In this document: positions 53,809 through 62,313 of the stretch, piece by piece
How the letters are laid out: every line of letters begins with the position of its first letter
How positions within the stretch are numbered: the first letter of the stretch is position 1
NCBI RefSeq assembly: GCF_009687885.1
Contig: NZ_BLAF01000055.1
Coordinates: 17,355-81,354 of the forward strand
Length of the DNA: 64,000 bases
DNA from: Acrocarpospora pleiomorpha
GTDB lineage: Bacteria > Actinomycetota > Actinomycetes > Streptosporangiales > Streptosporangiaceae
Direction: 5' to 3'
Program-made: the position numbers and the translations under genes
The notes under the pieces: generated by a model
Seen by the model: the letters and a program-made list of their open reading frames with translations, nothing else
Told to the model about the DNA's origin: nothing
Databases searched by the model: none

Positions 53809-55167
53809 TCACAGGTGGTAGGCGTACTCGGTGAACTCCCAGTCGGTGACGTGCCGATGGAAGCGTTCGATCTCGTTGCGCTTGTAGGCGAGGTAGGAGG
53901 CGGCGAAGCCCTTGCCGAGCAGGTCGATCAGCTCGCCGTCGGTCTCGAAGGCGTCCAGCGCGTCGGCGAGTGTCATCGGCAGGATCGTGGCGCGGGAGGT
54001 GTCGTAGCCATAGCCCTCCAGCGGGGCCGGTGGCTCCTGCCCGGCGCGTACGCCCAGCAGTGCGGCGGCGAGGGTGCCGGCCAGCAGCAGGTACGGGTTG
54101 GCGCTGGCGTCGCCGAGGCGGAGCTCGATGCGGGCGCGGGGGCCGCGCTCGGGCGGGATGCGCAGCATGGCGCTGCGGTTGTCCAGGCCCCAGTCGATCA
54201 GCCAGGGTGCCAGGGTGTCGGGGCCGAAGCGCTTGTAGGAGTTGATGGTCGGGTTGGCCAGCGCCGTCAGCGCCGGGGCGTGCGCCAGGATGCCTGCGAT
54301 GGCGTGGCGGGCGGTGGCCGACAGCCCGTTCGGCGCAGAGGGGTCGTCGAAGATGTTCGGGCCGTCCTCGCCGGCGGTGCAGGACAGGTGGAGATGGAAG
54401 CCGGAGCCACCTTCGTCGTTGAACGGTTTGGCCATGAAGGTGGCCATGCGTCCCTCGGCGCGGGCCAGCTCCTTGACCGCCGCTTTGAACAGGAAGGTCC
54501 GGTCGGCGGCGTCCAGGGCGCTGGAGTGCACGAGGTTGATCTCGAACTGGCCGCTGCTGAACTCGTGGTTGCCCATGCTCACGCCCAGGCCGAGATCGCG
54601 CAGGTGGCGCAGCGTGCGCAGGAGGTGCCCGTCGGGGTCGCCGCGCCGTCCCGCCGTGTAGACGTTGCCGGGGGCTTCGGCGTAGCGCCGCCAGCCGTTC
54701 GGCGCGGCAGGGCTGGGCTCACACAGGAAGTACTCCAGCTCGGGGCCGACCACGGGGACGAGTCCCTGCTCGGTGTACCGGTTGAGTACGGTCCGCAGCA
54801 GGTCGCGCGGCGATTCGGGGACCGGGCCTCCGTCGGCTGGATCGACGACCTCGCCAAGACACCAGGCGACGCCCGGTTCCCAGGGCAGCGGCCTGAGCGT
54901 GCTCAGGTCCGGCCGGACCGTGATGTCGGGCAGCCCCCGGTCCAGGCCGCCCTCGACCGGGACCACGTCTCCCTGGGGGCTGGTGTGGTAGACGGCGCGG
55001 CAGAAGGCCAGCCCGTGCTCGCAGGCTCCGCTCAGGTGATCCACCAGGACGTCCCGGGCGCGATCGGTGCCGATGAGGTCGGGGTAGACCACCCGGACCA
55101 CGTCGATGTCCCCGGCGGTCAGCCGTGCCAGGTGTTCGTGGACGGGAATCGTTTCGCGATCGCTCAT
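53809..55167 (-). CDS. Glutamine-synthetase-like gamma-glutamyl-amine synthetase
   Basis: A 452-residue member of the glutamine synthetase fold. ATP/metal and glutamate-site segments are present: GPELEYFLCEP, EGGSGFHLHLSC and NPTINSYKRFGPDTLAPW with DNRSAMLRIP. Relatives PuuA, IpuC, AtdA1 and GlnA3/GlnA4 ligate glutamate to an amine. ATG at 55167 follows GAGGGGA. With a gamma-glutamyl hydrolase gene (62310) in the same regulon and no nitrogen-regulation genes near, gamma-glutamylation of a catabolic amine is far more likely than glutamine synthesis. A regulon motif lies 51 bases upstream. Confidence 0.9.
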   Translation of the reverse strand: MSDRETIPVHEHLARLTAGDIDVVRVVYPDLIGTDRARDVLVDHLSGACEHGLAFCRAVYHTSPQGDVVPVEGGLDRGLPDITVRPDLSTLRPLPWEPGVAWCLGEVVDPADGGPVPESPRDLLRTVLNRYTEQGLVPVVGPELEYFLCEPSPAAPNGWRRYAEAPGNVYTAGRRGDPDGHLLRTLRHLRDLGLGVSMGNHEFSSGQFEINLVHSSALDAADRTFLFKAAVKELARAEGRMATFMAKPFNDEGGSGFHLHLSCTAGEDGPNIFDDPSAPNGLSATARHAIAGILAHAPALTALANPTINSYKRFGPDTLAPWLIDWGLDNRSAMLRIPPERGPRARIELRLGDASANPYLLLAGTLAAALLGVRAGQEPPAPLEGYGYDTSRATILPMTLADALDAFETDGELIDLLGKGFAASYLAYKRNEIERFHRHVTDWEFTEYAYHL

Positions 55168-55217
55168 CGGCGTCCCCTCGGGCGGGCGGTGGAGGCACGG
55201 CAAGGTGACCTCTAGCT

Positions 55218-55235
55218 TCGTTTGAAGTCAAACGA
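55218..55235. promoter_or_regulatory. Regulon motif C (gamma-glutamyl synthetase promoter)
   Basis: TCGTTTGAAGTCAAACGA is an almost perfect palindrome with TCGTTTG/CAAACGA arms. It lies 51 bases upstream of the minus-strand synthetase gene in the 190-bp divergent region. Confidence 0.7.
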
Positions 55236-55322
55236 TATGGTTGGGCGGCCCGCCCCGCAAGGGGTCGGCCGCACCGTTTTCCGTGCCCATGTCTCTTGAC
55301 CTGGCGGGGGTGTCTATCTATG

Positions 55323-55340
55323 TTGTTTGGATCCAAACGA
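55323..55340. promoter_or_regulatory. Regulon motif D (ferredoxin operon promoter)
   Basis: TTGTTTGGATCCAAACGA contains the perfect 14-base palindrome GTTTGGATCCAAAC. It ends 18 bases before the ferredoxin start, so a bound protein would block the promoter or leader of the long plus-strand operon. Confidence 0.7.
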
Positions 55341-55357
55341 GTTAGGTGGTGTGGCCC

Positions 55358-55546
55358 ATGAAGGTCGTCGTCGACATGAACAAGTGCCAGGACCACGGGC
55401 AGTGCGTGTTCGCCGCTCCCGACGTCTTCCGGCTCGACGAAGCCGGGCGCCTGGCGTACGTCTCCGACCCGGACGAGTCGCTGCGCGCCGATGTCGAGGA
55501 CGCCGCCGACGTCTGCCCGCTGCAGGCCATCAGCATTGAGGACTGA
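55358..55546 (+). CDS. [3Fe-4S]-type P450 ferredoxin
   Basis: A 62-residue ferredoxin. Three cluster cysteines are seen, in KCQDHGQC and DVCPLQAI, with the fourth position filled by another residue, as in P450-associated [3Fe-4S] ferredoxins such as MorB and SoyB. ATG at 55358 is chosen over 55346. It starts the plus-strand operon and should shuttle electrons from the reductase after it to the P450 at 52534. Confidence 0.93.
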   Translation: MKVVVDMNKCQDHGQCVFAAPDVFRLDEAGRLAYVSDPDESLRADVEDAADVCPLQAISIED

Positions 55547-55547
55547 C

Positions 55548-56744
55548 GTGTCGCGGAATGTGGTCGTAGCCGGAGCCTCGATGGGGGGCCTGCGCGCTGC
55601 GGAGCAGCTGCGCGCGGCCGGCTATACCGGTCTGATCACGGTGGTCGGAGATGAGCCGCGGATGCCTTACAACCGGCCGCCCCTGTCCAAGGAGGTGCTG
55701 GCGGGCAGGCAGTCCTTCGACTCACTGGCGTTCCGGCCGCGGGCGAGCGTCGCCGACGTGGAGTGGATCCTCGGCACGGCGGTGATCTCCGCCGATCTCG
55801 GCCGCCGCGTCGTCGGCCTGGCTGACGGCTCGGAGCTGGCCTTCGACGGCCTGGTCGTCGCAACCGGCGTACGACCGCGGCGACTGCGCTGCCCCGGCCC
55901 TGCCACCCACCGCCACACGCTGCGCACCCTGGCCGACGCCCGGGCCCTGCACGCCGAGCTGACCCGCCCGGGTGTGCGGGTCGTCGTGGTCGGCGCGGGG
56001 TTCATCGGTTGCGAGGTCGCCGCCACGGCCGTCGCGCTCGGCGTCGCCGAGGTTACCGTGGCCGACCCCGAGCCGCTGCCCATGCTGCGCCCCTTGGGCG
56101 AGCTGACGGCCCGCGAGCTGCTGCGCAGGCACGAGCGGCGTGGCGTGCGCTTCGCCCTCGGTACCGCCGTGACCGCCTTCGACGACAGCGGCGTCGTCCT
56201 GGCTGACGGGCGCCGACTGAGCGCCGACGTGGTGGTCGAAGCGGTGGGATCCATGCCCAACACCGACTGGCTGGCGGGCAACGGGCTGGACCTCGACGAC
56301 GGCGTGCGCACCGACGAACTGCTGCGGGTGGGCGGTCTGCCGTACCTGGTGGCGGTCGGCGACGTGGCCCGGTTCCCCAACGCTCGCTACGACGGCGTCC
56401 CGCGCCGGGTCGAGCACTGGTCGATCCCAGGCGACAGCGCCAAGCGGGCAGCTAGAACCCTGGCCGCGCACCTCGCCGGCGCCGAGCCCGATCCCGAGCC
56501 GTTCGCGCCGCTGCCCAGCTTCTGGAGCGACCAGCACGACTTCCGCCTGCAGTCCTTCGGCGCCCCCGCACTCGGCCTCGACGACGTCCGCGTGCTCGAG
56601 GGTGAGGCGGACGGTGACCTGGTCGTCGGCTACCACCGCGGCGGGCGGCTGGTCGGGATCGTCGCCCTAGGCGGCCCCGCCGTCACCGCCGCGGCCGCCC
56701 GCCACCGCTCCGCCCTGCTCAAGCAGCCCACTCTCACCGCCTAA
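55548..56744 (+). CDS. FAD-dependent ferredoxin reductase
   Basis: A 398-residue reductase. The FAD motif is GASMGGLRAAEQLRAAG, followed by PYNRPPLSKEVL, an NAD motif GAGFIGCEVAATAVALG (about 142-158) and VAVGDVARFPN. GTG at 55548 starts directly after the ferredoxin stop. It completes the second three-component P450 system of the window and is similar in plan to the reductase at 31518, but pairs with a different ferredoxin type. Confidence 0.93.
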   Translation: MSRNVVVAGASMGGLRAAEQLRAAGYTGLITVVGDEPRMPYNRPPLSKEVLAGRQSFDSLAFRPRASVADVEWILGTAVISADLGRRVVGLADGSELAFDGLVVATGVRPRRLRCPGPATHRHTLRTLADARALHAELTRPGVRVVVVGAGFIGCEVAATAVALGVAEVTVADPEPLPMLRPLGELTARELLRRHERRGVRFALGTAVTAFDDSGVVLADGRRLSADVVVEAVGSMPNTDWLAGNGLDLDDGVRTDELLRVGGLPYLVAVGDVARFPNARYDGVPRRVEHWSIPGDSAKRAARTLAAHLAGAEPDPEPFAPLPSFWSDQHDFRLQSFGAPALGLDDVRVLEGEADGDLVVGYHRGGRLVGIVALGGPAVTAAAARHRSALLKQPTLTA

Positions 56745-56758
56745 GGAATCGCACCGCA

Positions 56759-57586
56759 ATGACTACAGGGTTCTGGTACCCGCAGACGGCCACCGGCCGG
56801 TCCTCGCTGATCCCCGCACAGCCGTGGCACTACTCCGGCGACCTGCTCACCGTCGAATACCGAACCGACCCGGCCCGGGTCCGTGAGCTGCTGCCCGAGC
56901 CGCTGGAGCTCGCCCCCGAGGACCCAGGCGCCGTCGCATTCATCTGGGCGGACTGGCAGTCCTGCGCGGCCTCGGGCCAGGAACTGCTCGACCCGGTACG
57001 CGCCCAGTACAAGGAGGCGTTCGTGGTCGTGCGCTGCTCCTACCGGGGGCGCACGTACTCGCGCTGCGTCTACATCTGGGTGGACAAGGACTTTGCCGTC
57101 GCGCGCGGCATCCACCAGGGCTATCCGAAGAAGCTCGGCTCCATCCACCAGACGCGGCCCCACCCGTACGGTCCGGCGCCGCGGATCGAGGCGGGCGCGC
57201 GGTTCGGCGCGACGCTCGCCGCCGCGGATCGCAGGCTGGCCCAGGCCGTCGTGACACTGCGCGAGCCGGCGCAGCACAACGGCTTCGTCAACGGCCACCC
57301 GATGGCGCACCACCGCAGGTTGCCCGCTATCGGGAAGGACGGCGGGCTCGCCCTCGACGAGTTGATCGAGTCGGGTGCCGCCGCGTTCGAGGGTGGCACA
57401 CCCTGGCGCGGCGAGGCCGAGTTGGAGCTGTTCGAGGCCCCCACCGAGGAACTGGCCAGGCTGGAGATCCACGAGCCCATCGCCGCCTACTACCGCCAGG
57501 TCGGCGTCGTCTGGGACGGCGGCAGACTCCTTGAGTCGGCCCCGTACGGCCAGTCGGCCCCGCAGAACGCGAAGGACGAGTCATGA
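56759..57586 (+). CDS. Acetoacetate-decarboxylase-superfamily protein
   Basis: A 275-residue member of the ADC fold, with LLPEPLELAPEDPGAVAFIWADW near 43 and the YPKKLGSIHQTR segment (about 123), which holds the region of the Schiff-base Lys in true decarboxylases. ATG at 56759 follows AAGGA. The gene lies between the electron-transfer and meta-cleavage genes and overlaps the next as ATGA. Some ADC-fold enzymes are pyruvate aldolase-dehydratases, so it could fill the hydratase or aldolase step of the pathway, for which no other gene is present. Not proven. Confidence 0.85.
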   Translation: MTTGFWYPQTATGRSSLIPAQPWHYSGDLLTVEYRTDPARVRELLPEPLELAPEDPGAVAFIWADWQSCAASGQELLDPVRAQYKEAFVVVRCSYRGRTYSRCVYIWVDKDFAVARGIHQGYPKKLGSIHQTRPHPYGPAPRIEAGARFGATLAAADRRLAQAVVTLREPAQHNGFVNGHPMAHHRRLPAIGKDGGLALDELIESGAAAFEGGTPWRGEAELELFEAPTEELARLEIHEPIAAYYRQVGVVWDGGRLLESAPYGQSAPQNAKDES

Positions 57587-59052
57587 GCCATATTGCGACC
57601 GTGGCCGGGGTGCCCGTCGACACCCGGCACTGGATCGGCGGCGCCCGCGTCGCCTCCGCCACGACCTTCACCGATGAGTCGCCCATCGATGGTCGTACTC
57701 TCGCTGAGATCGCCCGTGGCGGGCAGGCGGAGGCGGAGGCGGCCGTCGCCGCGGCCCAGGCGGCGTTCCCTGGCTGGGCGGCCACGCCGCCTGCCGAGCG
57801 GGCCCGCCTGCTGCGCGCGATCGCCGAGGGTGTGGAGAAGCGCCTAGAGGAGCTGGCGATCGTCGAGACCACCGACAACGGTGCGTTGCTGCGCTCCCAC
57901 CGCCGCGGTGTGATGCCGCGAGTGGCGCACAACTTCCGCTTCTTCGCCGACCGGCTGGAAGACCTCGGGCACGAGGACTTCGACACCCGTGGTCACATCA
58001 ACCACGTCTCCTGGGACCCCGCAGGGCCGTGCGTCCTGATCACCCCCTGGAACGCGCCGCTCATGCTGGCCACCTGGAAGGTCGCCCCCGCTCTCGGCGC
58101 GGGCAACACGGTGGTCCTCAAGCCTTCCGAGTGGTCGCCGCTCACCGCTTCGCTATTGGCCGACATCGCGGCCGAGGCCGGCCTGCCCGCCGGCGTCCTC
58201 AACGTCGTGCAGGGGTACGGCGCGGAGGTGGGCGCCGCGCTGGTGGCCCATCCCAGGGTGCGCCGGATCAGCTTCACCGGCTCCGTGCCGACGGCCAAGA
58301 GCATCGCGCGATCCGCCGCCGGCAATCTCGTCCCGGCCAGCTTCGAGCTGGGCGGAAAGTCGCCGCTGCTGGTATTCGCCGACGCCGACCTCGACCCGGC
58401 CGTGAACCTGGCGATCGAGCAGTACGACAACGCCGGTCAGGTCTGCCTGGCCGCGACGCGGCTGCTCGTGGAGTTCTCAATCGCAGAGGAGTTCACCCGC
58501 CGCTTCGTCGCCAAGGCAGCCAAGCTGCGGCAGGGCGACCCGCGTGTCGAGGTCACCGACATCGGCCCCAACATCCATACCCGGCAGATCGAGAAGATCG
58601 ACGGGTTCGTGCGGCGGGCGGTGGCCGCCGGAGCGCGCGCCGTCGTCGGCGGCGGCCCCAACACCGACCTCGGCGGCCTGTACTACCGGCCGACGCTGCT
58701 CACCGGCGTGGCGCAGGACAGTGAGATCGTCCAGGAGGAGGTCTTCGGCCCGGTGCTGACCCTGCAGACCTTCGACACCGAGGAGGAGGCGGTCAGGCTG
58801 GCCAACGACACCCGGTTCGGGCTGGCCGCCACCCTCGCCACCGGCGACCGCGACCGCGCCCGGCGCGTGAGCGAACGCCTGGTCGCCGGCACTGTCTGGG
58901 TCAACTGCTTCTTCGTCCGCGATCTGCGAGCGCCCTTCGGCGGCTCCCGGGAGTCCGGCGTCGGCCGCGAGGGCGGCGACTGGAGCTTCGACTTCTACTG
59001 CGACCTGAAGAACACCGTGACCGCACCGGAGGGATGGCAGAACCATGGGTGA
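57583..59052 (+). CDS. HpaE-like aldehyde dehydrogenase
   Basis: A 489-residue NAD-dependent aldehyde dehydrogenase. The catalytic Cys is C288 (NAGQVCLAA), the general base is in SFELGGKSP and the cofactor segment is FTGSVPTAKSI. It lies directly before the LigB-type dioxygenase gene (8-base overlap) and HpaG-like gene, so oxidation of a ring-cleavage semialdehyde is the likely job. It resembles HpaE at 34961 only at family level. Confidence 0.92.
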   Translation: MSHIATVAGVPVDTRHWIGGARVASATTFTDESPIDGRTLAEIARGGQAEAEAAVAAAQAAFPGWAATPPAERARLLRAIAEGVEKRLEELAIVETTDNGALLRSHRRGVMPRVAHNFRFFADRLEDLGHEDFDTRGHINHVSWDPAGPCVLITPWNAPLMLATWKVAPALGAGNTVVLKPSEWSPLTASLLADIAAEAGLPAGVLNVVQGYGAEVGAALVAHPRVRRISFTGSVPTAKSIARSAAGNLVPASFELGGKSPLLVFADADLDPAVNLAIEQYDNAGQVCLAATRLLVEFSIAEEFTRRFVAKAAKLRQGDPRVEVTDIGPNIHTRQIEKIDGFVRRAVAAGARAVVGGGPNTDLGGLYYRPTLLTGVAQDSEIVQEEVFGPVLTLQTFDTEEEAVRLANDTRFGLAATLATGDRDRARRVSERLVAGTVWVNCFFVRDLRAPFGGSRESGVGREGGDWSFDFYCDLKNTVTAPEGWQNHG

Positions 59053-59956
59053 GATCGTCGGGGCGGGCCTGCTCGCGCACGTCCCCACCATCGTCCTCCC
59101 CGAGCAGACGCGCCTGGAGCTGAACGAGGGCAAGGAGATCACCCTCGTCACCGGGCTGCGCGAGTTGCGCAAGGAGGTTTTCGAGACCCTCGACTACGAC
59201 ACCGTCGTCGTGCTCGACTCGCACTGGGCCACCACCGTGGAGTTCGTGGTCACCGCGCAGCAGCGCCGCGCCGGGCTGTTCACCTCGGAGGAACTGCCAC
59301 GCGGCATGTGCCGCATGCCCTTCGACTTCCCCGGCGACCCCGAACTGGCCCATAACGTGGCGGCCTTCGCCGACAAGCACGGCACCTGGATCACCCCGAT
59401 CGACGACCAGTATCTGCCGATCTACTACGCCACCATCAACCTGTGGAAATTCCTCGGCGAGGGACTGCCGGACAAGCGGTGGGTGACGATCGGCGTGTGC
59501 CAGACCGGCGACATGGAGGACCACCTGCGCCTGGGCCGAGCTCTGGCCGACGGCATCGCGGCCACGCCCGGCCGCAAGGTGCTGCTCATCGCTTCCGGCG
59601 CGTTGTCGCACACCTTCTGGCCGCTACGCGAGCTGCGTGACCACGAGGCCGGCGACCCGCGCCACATCTTCACCCCCGAGGCTAGGGCGGCCGACTTGGA
59701 GCGCATCGCCTGGTTCAAGCAGGGCTGTCACGATCGGGTCCTGGAGACCATGCCCGAGTTCTGGACGCACAAGCCCGAGGCCCGCTTCTTCCACTACCTC
59801 ATGATGATCGGCGCCCTCGGCGAGGAGGCATGCACAGCGCCCGCCCGCCAGTACGGCGAGTACGAGAACTCCATCGGCACCGGCCAGGTCCACCTCTGGT
59901 TCGACCGTCCATCGGGCGGCTGGACCGCACCTCGACAGGAGAACGCCCATGCCTGA
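59045..59956 (+). CDS. LigB-type (class III) extradiol dioxygenase, HpaD/HpcB-like
   Basis: A 303-residue non-haem iron ring-cleavage enzyme. Predicted ligands include H12 (LLAHVPTIVLPE) and H60 (VLDSHWATTVEF). Segments such as FTSEELPRGMCRM...GDPELAHNVA, ASGALSHTFWP and the end SIGTGQVHLWF match E. coli 3,4-dihydroxyphenylacetate 2,3-dioxygenase. It overlaps both neighbours by 8 bases. It is unrelated in fold to HpaD at 33870 although both probably cleave homoprotocatechuate or a close catechol. Confidence 0.9.
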   Translation: MGEIVGAGLLAHVPTIVLPEQTRLELNEGKEITLVTGLRELRKEVFETLDYDTVVVLDSHWATTVEFVVTAQQRRAGLFTSEELPRGMCRMPFDFPGDPELAHNVAAFADKHGTWITPIDDQYLPIYYATINLWKFLGEGLPDKRWVTIGVCQTGDMEDHLRLGRALADGIAATPGRKVLLIASGALSHTFWPLRELRDHEAGDPRHIFTPEARAADLERIAWFKQGCHDRVLETMPEFWTHKPEARFFHYLMMIGALGEEACTAPARQYGEYENSIGTGQVHLWFDRPSGGWTAPRQENAHA

Positions 59957-60797
59957 ATACCGCCGCATCCTCCTCAACGGCGCCGTCGTCGAGACCGTGC
60001 GCGAGGGTGACGAACTCGTCGCCGGCGACGGCCGGCGCGTCAAGGCCGACGACGCGGTCCATCTGCCGCCGGGCACCCCCTCGAAGATCATCGCGGTGCA
60101 CCTCAACCACCGCAGCCGGGTCGAGGAGTTCCAGATCAAGCTCTCGGCCACGCCGACGTACTTCCACAAGCCCACGTCCTCGCTCAACGCCCACCGGGGC
60201 GAGGTCGTGCGTCCCGAGGGCTGTAAGTGGCTCAACTACGAGGGCGAGGTGGCCATCGTCATCGGCCGCACCTGCCGCAACGTCTCCGCGGCGGAAGCGG
60301 GGGAGTACATCGCCGGATACACCGTGGCCAACGACTTCGGCCTGCACGATTTCCGTGACACCGACGCGGGGTCCATGCTGCGGGTCAAAGGCTCCGACAC
60401 CTTGTGCCCGCTCGGCCCCGGCCTGGTCACCGATTGGGACTTCCGCGGCAAGTACCTGCGCACCTACGTCAACGGCACTCTGGCCCAGGACGGCTCCACC
60501 GACGAGATGGAGTGGGACATGCACTACCTCGTCGCCGACATCGCCCGCACCATCACCCTCTATCCGGGAGACGTGCTGCTGTCCGGCACCCCCGCCAACT
60601 CCCGCCCCGTGCGACCGGGCGACCTGGTCGAGGTCGAGGTCGAAGGCCTGGGACGGCTCGCCAACCGCGTCGTCAGCGGCCCGGCCGCGATCCGTACCGA
60701 CCTCGGCGCCCAGCCCACCGAGTCGGAGGAGGTCCTCTCCACCGCCCTCGGCGGTGACTGGGAGTTCCGCGGCATCCGCTCTCCCCGGCGCGGCTGA
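59949..60797 (+). CDS. HpaG-like FAH-fold isomerase/decarboxylase
   Basis: A 282-residue FAH-family enzyme with a short N-terminal domain (1-45). Metal-site segments are NYEGEVAIVIG and VANDFGLHDFRD, and DVLLSGTPANSRPVRPGD completes the fold. It should decarboxylate and isomerise the acid formed by the dehydrogenase before it. Unlike the protein at 38081 it has no RraA domain. It overlaps the dioxygenase gene by 8 bases. Confidence 0.9.
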   Translation: MPEYRRILLNGAVVETVREGDELVAGDGRRVKADDAVHLPPGTPSKIIAVHLNHRSRVEEFQIKLSATPTYFHKPTSSLNAHRGEVVRPEGCKWLNYEGEVAIVIGRTCRNVSAAEAGEYIAGYTVANDFGLHDFRDTDAGSMLRVKGSDTLCPLGPGLVTDWDFRGKYLRTYVNGTLAQDGSTDEMEWDMHYLVADIARTITLYPGDVLLSGTPANSRPVRPGDLVEVEVEGLGRLANRVVSGPAAIRTDLGAQPTESEEVLSTALGGDWEFRGIRSPRRG

Positions 60798-60840
60798 TCC
60801 CTCGTCATCCTCGCCCCCACGGAGCAGGAAGGGCAATGAA

Positions 60841-62313
60841 ATGATCTCCGAGGACTGGGTCGCCCGCGCCGAGCGGTTGACCCTGCCCATCCATCACCAC
60901 ATCGACGGCGGCGACGAGCCCGGCGGGGGCGCGACCTTCAAGGTCGCCTCCCCCCGCGACGGGCAGGTCCTGACGGAGGTAGCCGACGCCGGGCAGGCCG
61001 AGGTCGACGCCGCCGTCGCGGCCGCGCGCCGCGCCTTCGACCAGGGGCCGTGGCCGCGTCTGGCGCCCGCGGAACGAGGCCGCGCGCTGCTCAGGCTCGC
61101 CGACCTGATCGAGGAGCGGCGCGCGGACCTGGCGCTGACCATCAGCCTGGAGATGGGCAAACCCATCAAGGACGCTTACGACATCGAGGTGCGCGCCGCC
61201 ATCTCCACCTTCCGCTGGTACGGCCAGCTCGCCGACAAGCTCACCGATGAGTCCCCGCACACAGCTCCCGACGCACTGGCACTCGTCACTCGAGAGCCCG
61301 CAGGTGTGGTGGGCGCTGTCGTGCCGTGGAACTTCCCGCTCACCATCGCCTCGTGGAAGGTCGCCCCTGCCCTGGCGGCTGGTTGCACGGTCGTGCTCAA
61401 ACCGTCGGAGTGCTCGCCGCTTTCGGCGCTGACACTCGGACTGCTGGCCACCGAGGCCGGCCTGCCGCCCGGCGTGCTCAACGTCGTCGCCGCAGACGGC
61501 CCGGCCGCCGGACGGGCACTCGGCCTGCACCCCGACGTGGACGTGCTCGCGTTCACCGGCTCCACGGCCGTCGGCCGTCACTTCATGCGCTACTCCGCCG
61601 ACTCCAACCTCAAACGGGTCTGGCTGGAGCTCGGCGGCAAATCCCCGAACATCATCCTGCCCGACGCCCCCGACCTGGACCGGGCCGCGGCCACCGCCGC
61701 CTGGGGCATCTTCTTCAACCAGGGCGAGATGTGCACGGCGCCCTCCCGCCTGCTCGTCCACTCCTCCATCGCCGACCGCGTGACCGAAGTCATCGTCACG
61801 CGGGCCCGCGAGCTGCGCGTGGGCGACCCGCTGGATCCCGCGACCGAGATGGGACCGCTGGTCGGTGAGGCACACCTCGGACGGGTGCTCGGCCACGTCA
61901 GGTCCGGCATCGAGGAGGGAGCCCGGCTGCTGACGGGTGGATCGCGCCGGCAGACCGGCAGCTACCTGGAGCCCACTGTGTTCGATCGCGTCGCCTCCGG
62001 CATGCGGCTGGCCCGCGAGGAGATCTTCGGGCCCGTGCTGTCCGTGCTCACCTTCGATGACCTGGACGAGGCCGTCACGCTCGGCAATGCCACCGAGTAC
62101 GGCCTGGCCGCCGGACTGTGGACGGCGGACCTGTCCACCGCCCACCAGGTCTCCCGCGCCCTGCGCGCCGGGACGGTCTGGGTGAACTGTTACGAGGAAG
62201 GCGACCTGACCGTGCCGTTCGGCGGTATGAAGCAGTCCGGCAGCGGCCGGGACAAATCTGCCCATGCTCTGGAGAAGTACACCGAGCTCAAGACCACGTG
62301 GATCCAGCTGTGA
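60841..62313 (+). CDS. PuuC-like aldehyde dehydrogenase
   Basis: A 490-residue NAD(P)-dependent aldehyde dehydrogenase. The catalytic Cys is C298 (NQGEMCTAPSR), the general base is in WLELGGKSPN and the cofactor segment is FTGSTAVGRHF. ATG at 60841 follows GGAAGGG; the longer frame from 59830 lies inside other genes. The N-terminus (PIHHHIDGG) and the gamma-glutamyl hydrolase gene that follows with a GTGA overlap suggest a gamma-glutamyl-aminoaldehyde substrate, as for PuuC. Phenylacetaldehyde-type substrates are the alternative. Confidence 0.9.
   Translation: MISEDWVARAERLTLPIHHHIDGGDEPGGGATFKVASPRDGQVLTEVADAGQAEVDAAVAAARRAFDQGPWPRLAPAERGRALLRLADLIEERRADLALTISLEMGKPIKDAYDIEVRAAISTFRWYGQLADKLTDESPHTAPDALALVTREPAGVVGAVVPWNFPLTIASWKVAPALAAGCTVVLKPSECSPLSALTLGLLATEAGLPPGVLNVVAADGPAAGRALGLHPDVDVLAFTGSTAVGRHFMRYSADSNLKRVWLELGGKSPNIILPDAPDLDRAAATAAWGIFFNQGEMCTAPSRLLVHSSIADRVTEVIVTRARELRVGDPLDPATEMGPLVGEAHLGRVLGHVRSGIEEGARLLTGGSRRQTGSYLEPTVFDRVASGMRLAREEIFGPVLSVLTFDDLDEAVTLGNATEYGLAAGLWTADLSTAHQVSRALRAGTVWVNCYEEGDLTVPFGGMKQSGSGRDKSAHALEKYTELKTTWIQL

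Noticed and set aside
53809..55167. Housekeeping glutamine synthetase
   Set aside because: Context with a P450, PuuC- and PuuD-like genes and the regulon motif fits a gamma-glutamyl-amine synthetase better.
53500..55215. 571-codon plus-strand ORF
   Set aside because: Antisense of the P450 and glutamine-synthetase-like genes.
60805..62265. 486-codon minus-strand ORF
   Set aside because: Antisense of the PuuC-like dehydrogenase gene.
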